The notes below the pieces were generated by a model, which saw only the letters and a list, made by a program, of their open reading frames with translations, did no database searches and was not told where the DNA came from. Of a stretch of 51,511 nucleotides of DNA, positions 34,767-43,053 are shown one piece after another; within the stretch, counting starts at the first letter, position 1, and the number at the start of each line of letters is the position of its first letter. This DNA is from an uncultured Erysipelotrichaceae bacterium (GTDB lineage: Bacteria; Bacillota_I; Bacilli_A; RFN20; CAG-826): contig ONFU01000004.1 in NCBI GenBank assembly GCA_900317165.1, forward strand, positions 1 through 51,511, given 5' to 3'. A program made the position numbers and the translations under genes.

Positions 34767-36332
34767 TTATTTGAGGATATAACCACTGAGAATGGCAAGC
34801 TTCGAAGTCATTTCCTGCTTTCTTCCATCCTTATAGGTAAGACGGTAATAGTTTTGGCCATCGCGCTTGAAACGTTCGATCTTCTCGATACCCCTTCTTG
34901 CAAGGTTATCCGTATTGAAGGCCTTGCCGTCTTCTGGGAATGGAGTGACTTCGCCATCGTCTCCTTTGACGGAAGCAAGGCGGGCAAAGCCTTTGGTCAA
35001 AAGCATCTTCTTGTTGATGTCATAGGATAATCCGTTGACGGAGATGCGGTAGATCTTCCTGAAAATCGAGGGGGAACGCTTGATGTATTCGACGCCCATA
35101 TCCGAAAGTTCCTTCGCGGAAAGGAATTCGATGTTATCGCCAGGATATGGTTCATCAAGCGTGATACTGACGGCTTTTTCGATTTTCTTGACTAGTCCGA
35201 GTTCCACTAGGCGATCAAAGGTCACGCTTTCGGTGACCCCTTCCTTAATTAAGGAATAGGAATGGACGGAACCTAGTTCTTCCTTATGGAAGCCTTCATA
35301 ACCCTTGGATTTGAAGACGCTTTCCCCTAAGAGGACGCCTTTGGTGGTATCTTCTTCCCAAAGGTTGAAATCAAAATAAGGTGCTTCTTCTTTTTCGACT
35401 TCCTCATCTTCATGGTATTCGCCTTCGAAAGAGGCTTTGTCTTTTAGGATTGCGATAACTTGCTCAATGGTCGGACGCTTCTTGTAATCAAGCTCAGTCA
35501 TCCCCATGAGCAAGGTATAGAAATCGACCTTATGCTTGGAACCGATTTGCATATGGGCGGCCTTATGAAAGGAGAATTCCTTGCCATAAAGCAAGGCGTT
35601 ACCGACGTCCCTTGCCCCTGTTACGGAAGGAAGCTCGCCAAAGAGGATATGATGGATGGTGATGGCAAGAGAGAAGATATCGCTAGCCTTGGTGATGGAT
35701 TTCTCATCATAGCCATCCTCGCCTTCGATATAACCAATCGCTTCAGGAGGCTGATATCCTTCGGTGCCCCCAAGGCTTTCATAATCGGGGACGTTCCCAT
35801 CGATAAAGGAATTGTCGAAATCCAAAAGCAAGGGGATGTAGGTTGACCCTTCTTTGACGAAACCGAAGTTCTGCGGTTTGAGGTCTCCGTGGATTACATC
35901 GAGGGCGTGTATCGTTTTTATGTCTTCCGCCATTGCAACGGCAAGGGCGATTTTGGAGGCGGTAGTCGGCAAAAGAAGCTTATCGAAACCAATCAACCCT
36001 TCGATAAAGGGGGTGACCGTGACGAAATAATTGCTCTCATCGACGAAATGGTCGACCTCTGGGACTATGTGGTTTTTGCTAACGGTCAAGGAAGCGAATT
36101 TCTTCTTGATCGCGGTTTGCTTATCGCGGACCTTCTTGAATTCCACGAGCTGAAGGTCATAGCTGGCTTTGGGGAGTTTTGAGGAAGGAAAACGCACGGA
36201 GATGGAGCGTTTAAGGAAATACCGGTTGCTTCCCTTTTTGGCGGTGACGAAAGTTCCGTTACCGGTCGTTTCCCAGTTTATGCCAACGCTAGAAAGCCAT
36301 TTGGGTTCGATACTATAGCCATGGTAATCCAT
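34767..36332 (-). CDS. Ser/Thr protein kinase with C-terminal repeats
   Basis: A 521-residue soluble kinase. Visible parts are a glycine-rich loop (TGNGTF), Lys41 in YFLKR, the catalytic loop HGDLKPQN (148-155; a non-RD form with Gly for Arg), DFD at 171-173 in place of DFG, GGTEGYQPPE and DIFSLAITIHHILFG. After residue 330 there is an acidic linker and then about three degenerate repeats that pair a short helix with a charged strand (LVELGLVKKIE, LSDMGVEYIKR, LARRGIEKIER). There is no membrane segment, unlike the PASTA kinases of Firmicutes. AAGGAGG precedes the ATG. A terminator separates it from the vWA gene upstream. Confidence 0.88.
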   Translation of the reverse strand: MDYHGYSIEPKWLSSVGINWETTGNGTFVTAKKGSNRYFLKRSISVRFPSSKLPKASYDLQLVEFKKVRDKQTAIKKKFASLTVSKNHIVPEVDHFVDESNYFVTVTPFIEGLIGFDKLLLPTTASKIALAVAMAEDIKTIHALDVIHGDLKPQNFGFVKEGSTYIPLLLDFDNSFIDGNVPDYESLGGTEGYQPPEAIGYIEGEDGYDEKSITKASDIFSLAITIHHILFGELPSVTGARDVGNALLYGKEFSFHKAAHMQIGSKHKVDFYTLLMGMTELDYKKRPTIEQVIAILKDKASFEGEYHEDEEVEKEEAPYFDFNLWEEDTTKGVLLGESVFKSKGYEGFHKEELGSVHSYSLIKEGVTESVTFDRLVELGLVKKIEKAVSITLDEPYPGDNIEFLSAKELSDMGVEYIKRSPSIFRKIYRISVNGLSYDINKKMLLTKGFARLASVKGDDGEVTPFPEDGKAFNTDNLARRGIEKIERFKRDGQNYYRLTYKDGRKQEMTSKLAILSGYILK

Positions 36333-36354
36333 ACGGTTACCCTCCTTATCTAAT

Positions 36355-36390
36355 CAAAAATAAAGCCCCGCGTCATAAAGCCCGCGGGGC
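36355..36390 (-). terminator. Terminator between the vWA and kinase genes
   Basis: On the minus strand GCCCCGCG (36390-36383) pairs with CGCGGGGC (36372-36365), followed by a TTTATTTTT run. The kinase start follows only 22 nt later, so either read-through feeds the kinase or this is an attenuator. Confidence 0.85.
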
Positions 36391-36403
36391 AATTTGAATA
36401 ATC

Positions 36404-37093
36404 TTACCTACCGACTGAAGCGGCGACGAGCTTAACGATCTCATTGAAGTCGACGTCGTTTAGGCCACGGCCCGATTCAACCGCTTTAAAGATGGAACCA
36501 GGAAGCATGCCGGCGAGTTCTTCGTAGAAGGTGCCCTTCGGAGCGAAGATGACAAGCCTCTTGTTCCTCTTTTGGAGCTTGATGGAAGGATCTTGGACGG
36601 CGCAGTTCCAAACATTGATGAGGCCATCGAGATCGACCATGTCCTCTGGATAATCCGGAGAGGAGGCGCGAGATTTTAATGGAAGGGCGTCGGCGTCGGT
36701 GAACAAGACGGTGACCTGACGGTCCTTGGCTCCGACGTTCCAATCGGATTTGAAGGCATAATAGAGGGATTCGAGTCCGTTTTCGGGAGCGTCTCCGCCT
36801 CCGCTAGCGGAAATGCCATCTAACCAAGAACGGAAGAGGTCGTTATCAAGCGGAAGCTCGAAGAATGGGGATTCGACCATCGAATCCTTGCCATCGTCCT
36901 CATAATCGCGGAAGACAATTACGCGGACACGGACGCTATCGATATCAGAGCCGATATCGACGAGGGCGTTGATGAGGTCTTGGTGGAAACGGACCGCGCC
37001 TTCCTTAACGTTTTCGATGACCGGGACCATCGATCCGGTTCCATCGATGCAGAAAACGACGTCGGCGTTTCTTTTGGTGATATTTTCAGCCAT
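36404..37093 (-). CDS. vWA-domain protein (TerY-like)
   Basis: A 229-residue protein that is almost entirely one von Willebrand factor A domain. The metal-ion site shows as FCIDGTGSM (Asp17, Thr19, Ser21), with a later GGGDAPE and VLFTDADA. vWA proteins usually assemble complexes by metal-dependent binding. The kinase and PP2C genes downstream make the combination similar to the TerY-kinase-PP2C triads described around tellurite-resistance systems, though no Ter gene is present here. A perfect AGGAGGAAAG site precedes the ATG. Confidence 0.85.
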   Translation of the reverse strand: MAENITKRNADVVFCIDGTGSMVPVIENVKEGAVRFHQDLINALVDIGSDIDSVRVRVIVFRDYEDDGKDSMVESPFFELPLDNDLFRSWLDGISASGGGDAPENGLESLYYAFKSDWNVGAKDRQVTVLFTDADALPLKSRASSPDYPEDMVDLDGLINVWNCAVQDPSIKLQKRNKRLVIFAPKGTFYEELAGMLPGSIFKAVESGRGLNDVDFNEIVKLVAASVGR

Positions 37094-37157
37094 GGGCTTT
37101 CCTCCTAATACAATCCGCTTTCACTAGTGGCGGAATGCTTTTTTTTCGGTTGAATTA

Positions 37158-37163
37158 ATTATA
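37158..37163 (-). promoter_or_regulatory. Possible -10 box of the vWA operon
   Basis: TATAAT on the minus strand, about 65 nt before the vWA start. No good -35 box is seen. The leader has a small hairpin, TCCGC with GCGGA (37114-37134), just before the ribosome site. Confidence 0.4.
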
Positions 37164-37257
37164 GAGTAAACAAGGGCTCGTAGCCATAAATAAATGAAGG
37201 CATATTTTTTCTTGGCCTCCCTTTCTAAAAGAGTGGGAAAATGAGAGAATATAAGGC

Positions 37258-38964
37258 ATGAAAAAGAATCACCTATCCCTAATCGTTCCATTGCTCCTCC
37301 TATTGCCGATTTCCCATGTCATCCATGTGGGTTTGCTTGAAGCAAAACCAGTGTCCGCCGGATCTAGTTCCTATACGGGGGCCTCTCTTCCGACGACCAT
37401 CGATTTGAATGATGTGAGTATCGAGAAGGTCCGCGCTTATTACGCCCCTCTTGAAGGCAAGGATTATTCCGGGAACGATTTGCTTAAGGCCTTGAAGCCG
37501 ATTCTTTCTTCCGGTCAGCAGCATTATAGCTACGATACGGGCTCCAATATTTGGAAGGCCTACGAAATCACCGATAGGGATTGGAGCAAATCCCCGGCAA
37601 ACGCCACCATCGACGGAACTTTCGACCCCGAGAAGAATATCATCACGGGCTATAAATACGGTTCTTCCGTTTCTAACCCAGGGAATAACAACCCCTATCT
37701 CCGTCTTCTATATAGAAACGACGGGGAAACCGATGGTGATATCCAAGCCTGGGGACCCCATGGAGGAAATAACGGGAACGGCATCGATAGGGAACACGTC
37801 TGGCCCAAATCCAGGGGTTTCGACTCCGGGAATGATGGAAACTATGGGGCTAGAGGCGACCTCCATCATTTGATGGCCGCAGACCATACGGTCAATTCGA
37901 ATTACCACAATAACCTCCCTTATGCCTTTATCGACATGAACAAGAGCTTTAAGGATGCCGGGAGCGATTATAGCTACGATGACGGCAACCTCACCGGGCT
38001 TTCCCTTAACGTGAGTTCCTCGGTCAAGGTCTTCGAACCACAAGACCGCGATAAAGGGGATATCGCTAGGGCCTGCTTCTATATGGTCGCCAGATATAAC
38101 AACATCTCCGGTGATGATGACACGATAGATTCAGGCAATCCTAACCTCACCCTTGACGATACTTTGAGCACAGCGACCGAATCCTCAACCGCAAGCAAAG
38201 CCGTTTCCTTAGGCGTTTTACGCGATCTTTTAGCCTGGCATCGCCTTGACCCAGTCGACGATTTCGAAAGGCATCGTAACGACTTGCTCTACCTTAATTA
38301 CACGAAAAACCGCAACCCATTCATCGATTATCCAAGTTGGGTCGATGCCATTTGGGGTGGCGTCCTCTTGGGCTCTGATAAGCGCACCATCACCTTTAGG
38401 GATGAGACCCCAATAGGCAAAGCCAGCCCATCCAAAGACTCCGTATATGGCCAATACCCTGGTGAAGAGGTTTCCCCGATCGCCTCGATTTCCATAGAAG
38501 GGGCCAAAACCTCCTTTGAGGTTGGTGATGCCTTCAGTTTTGGCGGAAAGGTCATCGGCAAAGCCGAGGATAATTCCACGAGGGAAGTCACCTTGGAATG
38601 CACTTTCTCCGGTTATGACATGTCCAAAGCCGGCGATTATCAGGTGACCGTCACCCATACCCCGTCCGGGAAGAGCGCCTCCTATACCATCAAGGTAGTT
38701 GAAAAAGCCGCTCCTTCTTCTAGCGAGCAGCCTTCTTCCAGCGGTTCTTCGACCCCTTCGGTCGATCCTAAACCTTCCCCCGCAGACGCCGTCAAGAACA
38801 TTCCTCTCCCCATTCTTATTGGAATAGGCGCAGGGGCCATCGTCGTCATCATTCTTTTGATAATCATCTTCACCAAACTTTCCAAAAAGCAAAAGAAGGC
38901 CGTCACCAAAGCCGTCAAGAAAACGGTGAAGAGCGCTTCGAAATCCTCAAAGAAAAAGAAATAA
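37258..38964 (+). CDS. Membrane-anchored extracellular endonuclease I
   Basis: A 568-residue secreted nuclease. A hydrophobic signal (residues 6-25) is followed by an EndoI domain to about residue 375, with IDREHVWPKS (His180), GDLHHLMAADHTVNSNYHNN and RNPFIDYPSWV. Next come an Ig-like domain (about 400-480), a Ser/Pro linker, a membrane helix (PLPILIGIGAGAIVVIILLI) and a Lys-rich cytoplasmic tail. The enzyme is thus held at the cell surface by its C-terminus and should digest external DNA. It is related to the partial nuclease at the left end of the window. The ribosome site (AAGGC) is weak. It converges on the methyltransferase gene with a 7-nt gap. Confidence 0.9.
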   Translation: MKKNHLSLIVPLLLLLPISHVIHVGLLEAKPVSAGSSSYTGASLPTTIDLNDVSIEKVRAYYAPLEGKDYSGNDLLKALKPILSSGQQHYSYDTGSNIWKAYEITDRDWSKSPANATIDGTFDPEKNIITGYKYGSSVSNPGNNNPYLRLLYRNDGETDGDIQAWGPHGGNNGNGIDREHVWPKSRGFDSGNDGNYGARGDLHHLMAADHTVNSNYHNNLPYAFIDMNKSFKDAGSDYSYDDGNLTGLSLNVSSSVKVFEPQDRDKGDIARACFYMVARYNNISGDDDTIDSGNPNLTLDDTLSTATESSTASKAVSLGVLRDLLAWHRLDPVDDFERHRNDLLYLNYTKNRNPFIDYPSWVDAIWGGVLLGSDKRTITFRDETPIGKASPSKDSVYGQYPGEEVSPIASISIEGAKTSFEVGDAFSFGGKVIGKAEDNSTREVTLECTFSGYDMSKAGDYQVTVTHTPSGKSASYTIKVVEKAAPSSSEQPSSSGSSTPSVDPKPSPADAVKNIPLPILIGIGAGAIVVIILLIIIFTKLSKKQKKAVTKAVKKTVKSASKSSKKKK

Positions 38965-38971
38965 ACCCTAA

Positions 38972-39541
38972 TTAACGGTTCTTTTGAAGAATGAACCCAT
39001 AGGAGTTTTCGTCTTCGAAATCATCAATAATGTTAAAACGATCTTTGTATTGGTCAGCTTCTTCTTTCACGGGCAACAAATCACGGTAGAGATCCTTGTC
39101 CATGCCTTGATGATGGGCGTTAAGCTTCTCTCTCCCCAAGGAATGGAGGACATAGAGCTTCCCCCCATCCATTAGAAGGGAGAAGGCTTTTTCCTTGAAT
39201 CTATTCGTGTCGACGAAATGGGGATAGGCGTTATAGCAAACGATATAATCGAATTCGCCATCCATCTCATAGAAATCGGCATTGAGGAAGTAACAATCCT
39301 CAAGGCCCTTTTTCTTGGCTTCCTCGATCATTCTTGGGGAAGCGTCGATCGCGGTCACCTTGGCTTTGGACATCTTTTGAAGATAAGGCGTTATAATGCC
39401 ACATCCACAGCCAATATCGAGGACATGCCCCCCTTCTTTTATATTAAGTCGCCTTAAAAGAGGGAGGACCCGTTCTTCATCTAATCTTTCATTCGCCCAT
39501 TCCGAAGCGAACCGATCAAAGAAATCGGCCATCTTGGACAT
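38972..39541 (-). CDS. Class I SAM-dependent methyltransferase
   Basis: A 189-residue soluble methyltransferase. The SAM site is VLDIGCGCGIITPYL, with the acidic end of strand 2 in VTAIDASPRMIEEAKKKG and a strand 4 motif FDYIVCYNAYPHF. The acceptor molecule cannot be read. The start shares one base with the stop of the carboxypeptidase gene (TAATG), so they are translationally coupled. Confidence 0.88.
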   Translation of the reverse strand: MSKMADFFDRFASEWANERLDEERVLPLLRRLNIKEGGHVLDIGCGCGIITPYLQKMSKAKVTAIDASPRMIEEAKKKGLEDCYFLNADFYEMDGEFDYIVCYNAYPHFVDTNRFKEKAFSLLMDGGKLYVLHSLGREKLNAHHQGMDKDLYRDLLPVKEEADQYKDRFNIIDDFEDENSYGFILQKNR

Positions 39542-41019
39542 TATGAATATTTCCTTTCCAAATAGGCGATGAATTGTTCCGCGGAAACCTCCTTGCCCGT
39601 GACTTTGTTAAGCCATAGTTTCGCGGGGAGATAGTTATAGGCGAAGTCGTTCTTGGCAAACCATTCCCTTATTGGAATGAGGTTACCCGTTCTTAGGAGC
39701 CCATCGATATCTAGTTCTTCCTTCATCCTTTCATAGATGATCGCCCCATAAAGGTTTCCTAAGGCATAGGAAGGGAAATACCCGAACGAGCCATCGCTCC
39801 AATGGACGTCTTGGAGGATTCCCACCTTATCGGAAGGAACGTCTAGACCTAGATATTCCTTATATTTCTTATTCCATAATAACGGGGCGTCCTTCGCGGA
39901 GAGGGTTCCATTCATGATTCCCTTTTCGACTTCATAACGGATGATGATGTGGAGGCAATAGGTGAATTCGTCCGCATCGCATCTTATAAGGTTTGGTTTC
40001 ACTTCGTTTAAGGAAGCGACGAATTGGTCGTGCTTCATGAAATAGAAGGGCGAGCCAAAATGCTTTTGGCAAAGCTTCTGAAGAGGATAGGCGAAGGCAT
40101 CGCTTCTACCGAGGATATTCTCGTAGAACCTAGAATGGGTTTCGCATATCGCCGCGGAGCAAAGCATCGCCGAATAGTCTTCGTGTTGGGGTTTGCCGAG
40201 GTTTTGGAATTCGATCGCGTGGCCTCCTTCATGGATGACCGAGAAGAGGTTTCCACGATAATCGTTTTCATCGATTTCGGTGGTAATACGGGAATCGGAT
40301 GGAGAGAAATAATCGGTGAAGGGGTGCATCGATTCGCTTAAGGCCCCACTATCAAGATCAAAGCCGATAAGGTCAAGCAAATCCCTTGCGAAATGGCGTT
40401 GCTTATCCGCGTTGATATAAGGAACCTTTCCCTTAACCTTCTCCTTCTGTTTTTCCATGACTTCTGGAAGCCTAGAGATCAAATAGTCCTTAAGATTAGC
40501 GAAAATCGCATCGAGGGTTTTCACGTCATTTCCTTCTTCATACATGTTGAGGCAGCTATCGTAAGTGGAGCAACCTGGATTAGGTTTCCTCCTATCGGCG
40601 ATTTGCCTCGCGGCCTCAATCGCCTTTTCCCAATAAGGAAGATAAGAAGCAAAATCATCGTGCTCTTTGGCTAGACGCCAAATCTCGTTGCTTTTTTGGA
40701 GGGCTTCGTTCCATTTGGAATATTCCTCCATATCGACCTTGGCCATGAAATCCGCTTCAAGGGAAAGATTATGGACGACTGCTTTTTGACGCTCGTTAAG
40801 GGAAGAATCGATCTTGGCTTTTGCCAAAGCTTCAAGGAATTCGGGGTCTTTCTTGATGGAAGCCGCTTCGGAAGCATAGAAGCTGATGAGATTGCTCTCT
40901 TCCTCGATGCCGTTTTTGGGGCAAACGGTCTGAACGTCGTAATTGAGGATTGAGATTAAATGATTGAGCCTTCTCTCCTTCTTAAGGAATGGGATTAGAC
41001 CTTCAAACGAATTAGCCAT
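39541..41019 (-). CDS. M32 family metallocarboxypeptidase
   Basis: A 492-residue cytoplasmic enzyme of the thermostable carboxypeptidase 1 (Taq/Bsu) family. The zinc site HEGGH lies at residues 263-267, preceded by SRITTEIDENDYRGNLFSVI, which is diagnostic for M32. The full length is normal. It should remove C-terminal residues from peptides, fitting peptide recycling or use of imported peptides. AAGGAGG lies just before the ATG. A terminator for the upstream operon lies immediately 5', so the gene probably has its own promoter, though none is clear. Confidence 0.93.
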   Translation of the reverse strand: MANSFEGLIPFLKKERRLNHLISILNYDVQTVCPKNGIEEESNLISFYASEAASIKKDPEFLEALAKAKIDSSLNERQKAVVHNLSLEADFMAKVDMEEYSKWNEALQKSNEIWRLAKEHDDFASYLPYWEKAIEAARQIADRRKPNPGCSTYDSCLNMYEEGNDVKTLDAIFANLKDYLISRLPEVMEKQKEKVKGKVPYINADKQRHFARDLLDLIGFDLDSGALSESMHPFTDYFSPSDSRITTEIDENDYRGNLFSVIHEGGHAIEFQNLGKPQHEDYSAMLCSAAICETHSRFYENILGRSDAFAYPLQKLCQKHFGSPFYFMKHDQFVASLNEVKPNLIRCDADEFTYCLHIIIRYEVEKGIMNGTLSAKDAPLLWNKKYKEYLGLDVPSDKVGILQDVHWSDGSFGYFPSYALGNLYGAIIYERMKEELDIDGLLRTGNLIPIREWFAKNDFAYNYLPAKLWLNKVTGKEVSAEQFIAYLERKYS

Positions 41020-41054
41020 AAGATGACCTCCTTCTTTGCGAAATAGATTTTACA

Positions 41055-41092
41055 ATAAAAAGAGGGCATTTTCCTCTAAAAGGAAACGCCCT
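41055..41092 (-). terminator. Terminator at the end of the clpP-to-wHTH operon
   Basis: On the minus strand AGGGCGTTTCC pairs with GGAAAATGCCCT, with one G-T pair and a bulged A, followed by CTTTTTATT. It overlaps the TAG stop of the winged-helix gene and separates that operon from the M32 gene. Confidence 0.8.
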
Positions 41093-41480
41093 AAGGGATA
41101 GGGATGATTTCGGCTTTGATCCTTTTTAGGTGGGGACGCTTCTTCATCTTGTCGTAAGAAGAAAGGAATTTCTCCGCTTCGGGATAGCCTACCTCTTCGA
41201 TTAAGAAGAACCTCTCATTGTATCTTTCATTGAAAAACGATGTAACGTATGCCCTATTTTCCAAAGCGGTCAAAGCCCCGGAGACCGCCTTACGGCTAAC
41301 CACGGAATAGCAGCCAAACATCTTGAATTCGGAAAATTCCATATATTCCTCGCTTCCAAGAAGAAGCTTCCTGATGCCGGAATTGCATGGGCAAACGCCC
41401 TGCTCCTTCAATTCGAAAAGCAAGGACAATACCTTTAGCTGAAACTTATTGAGCTTCGCGGGCTTTCTTTTTCTAGCCAT
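41091..41480 (-). CDS. Winged-helix-like protein in the TraG-like ATPase operon
   Basis: A 129-residue basic protein. Helices around KLNKFQLKVLSLLFEL and SRKAVSGALTALENRAYV, followed by a beta hairpin (TSFFNERYNERFFLIEE), suggest a winged helix. Two Cys residues (CPC) lie near residues 34-36. Its start shares one base with the ATPase stop (TAATG), so it is translated with that gene. DNA binding or regulation of the operon is likely but not shown. I know no close family. Confidence 0.65.
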   Translation of the reverse strand: MARKRKPAKLNKFQLKVLSLLFELKEQGVCPCNSGIRKLLLGSEEYMEFSEFKMFGCYSVVSRKAVSGALTALENRAYVTSFFNERYNERFFLIEEVGYPEAEKFLSSYDKMKKRPHLKRIKAEIIPIP

Positions 41481-43051
41481 TAGAACAATCCATCGTAACG
41501 GCCGCGTTTGGTCGTTTGTTCCTCGTTCACGCTATTTCCATCGCCATAAGTCTGGATAAGTTGCGGATAAGGCATATTGGCAACGTTCTTCACGACGTTG
41601 AAATAGACGATCTTCCCTGAAGTTGTCGGAAGCTCAAGGGGCTCGCCACCCACGAATTGCTCATAACGGGAGATATCGGGAAGGAAAGTCATGTAAGGCT
41701 TCGAACGGGAGATGAGGATAAGGGCTTCAGCCCCTCCTTCTTCGCCCCAAGCCTTCTTGAGGTTAGTAAGTTCAAAGAAGGAAATAAGGGGTTCGCTTCC
41801 AGGAATCTTGGTATAGGTACCGACCATAGTCTGAACTTGCTGAATAAGATCGTTTTCCTTACTTGCAAGGTAAACCCAGTTAAGGCAGTTGGTCTTGATG
41901 GTTTCGGCCTCATTCCCGTAATTGATCTTGAGCTGGTTATCGCTTTGGACGACCAGGTAGAAACGGACGTTGCGGCTTCTACCCGCGGTGATCATCGAAG
42001 CCATATCGGAAATGCGCGGGATGTTCGCGAATTCATCGAGGAGGAAATTGAGCCTTCTTGGAAGGGCGCCACCACATTTGAAGGCGTCTTCGATGGCCGC
42101 GGAATAAAGTTGCTTGATAAAGGAAGCGATGAAGAAATGGAAGGTTGTCGATTCATCAGGAACCAAAACGAAGACCGCGACTTTCTTCTTGGGGTCTTTG
42201 AAGGCATGGATATCGATGGTGCTACGCGCGGAAATCTTCTGCAAAGACTTAGAGGAAACGAATGGTTGGAGTCCGCTAGAGACCAAACCGAGGATGCCGC
42301 TCATGGTATTGGGGGCGTTGCAAACGGTGGTCTCCATATGCTGACGGATGGAATTGCTTGGAGGGAGTTTGGTCACGAAATCCCTTAAGACGGAGTCGCT
42401 GCTACTTCCGCCTCCTCCTCTAGTGAAGGAAACGAAGGAAAGGACGCTAGCCATGTTGCATTCTTCGACCTTCTTGGAGCCGCGAATTACCGTTTCGACA
42501 CAGCCTTCGATGAATTGTTTCGCCGCGGCTGGCCAGAAGATATCGTTCGTGGTCTTCATATGAGGATCCATCAAGGAAGCGACGAAATCCATGGCCCGTT
42601 TCAAGGATTCCTCCGTGTTGCCTTCCTGATAAAGGCGGAAGCATTCATCAAGGGGATTCCAGGAATCCGAACGGGACATGTCACGAAGATTGAGGACCTT
42701 GACCTCATATCCTTTGCTCTTAAGGAAGGAACTAGAGGCATCGTAAATCTCGCCTTTTGGGTCGGTGATGACCATGTTCTCGCCCGCTAATCCAAGGGTA
42801 AAGACGGTTGGCATAATGAATAGCCTCGTCTTCATCGAACCAGTCGAGCCTAGGATGAGGGTATGGTAATCGCCATCATCGACATAGGCTTCCTTGGTAT
42901 CGGAGATGAAGGCCGCGCCGCCATGGTTAAGCTCGATATCCTTGGTGAGGTCGACGCGGTTGAGGATCGACTTGATTTCCTCTTCGGAGGCGAAACGGTT
43001 GAGGAAACTCCTATCGCCCGTATATTTTCTGAATCTATAGCTCTTGCTCAT
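41480..43051 (-). CDS. TraG/VirD4-like ATPase lacking a membrane anchor
   Basis: A 523-residue P-loop ATPase of the type IV coupling-protein kind. Walker A is GSTGSMKT (68-75), with Met where Gly is usual; VITDPKGEIYD is at 94-104; Walker B LLDEFANIPRISD begins at 336; VVQSDNQL follows near 367. Such ATPases normally have two N-terminal membrane helices and pump DNA or protein into a secretion channel. This one begins directly with a soluble, charged N-terminus. No relaxase, VirB4 ATPase or pilus gene is in the window. It lies 2 nt after the 290-residue gene and is coupled to the winged-helix gene. The cargo, if any, is unknown. Confidence 0.85.
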   Translation of the reverse strand: MSKSYRFRKYTGDRSFLNRFASEEEIKSILNRVDLTKDIELNHGGAAFISDTKEAYVDDGDYHTLILGSTGSMKTRLFIMPTVFTLGLAGENMVITDPKGEIYDASSSFLKSKGYEVKVLNLRDMSRSDSWNPLDECFRLYQEGNTEESLKRAMDFVASLMDPHMKTTNDIFWPAAAKQFIEGCVETVIRGSKKVEECNMASVLSFVSFTRGGGGSSSDSVLRDFVTKLPPSNSIRQHMETTVCNAPNTMSGILGLVSSGLQPFVSSKSLQKISARSTIDIHAFKDPKKKVAVFVLVPDESTTFHFFIASFIKQLYSAAIEDAFKCGGALPRRLNFLLDEFANIPRISDMASMITAGRSRNVRFYLVVQSDNQLKINYGNEAETIKTNCLNWVYLASKENDLIQQVQTMVGTYTKIPGSEPLISFFELTNLKKAWGEEGGAEALILISRSKPYMTFLPDISRYEQFVGGEPLELPTTSGKIVYFNVVKNVANMPYPQLIQTYGDGNSVNEEQTTKRGRYDGLF

Positions 43052-43053
43052 AT

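Noticed and set aside
37114-37148. Hairpin plus T run read as a plus-strand terminator
   Set aside because: The stem is only 5 bp, and no plus-strand gene lies upstream; it more likely belongs to the vWA leader.
41657-42388. A 243-codon plus-strand frame opposite the TraG-like gene
   Set aside because: It is a shadow of conserved ATPase motifs with no start signals.
41480-43051. TraG-like ATPase as part of an integrative conjugative element
   Set aside because: No relaxase, VirB4-like ATPase, pilus gene, integrase or attachment repeat is visible in the window, and the ATPase lacks membrane helices.
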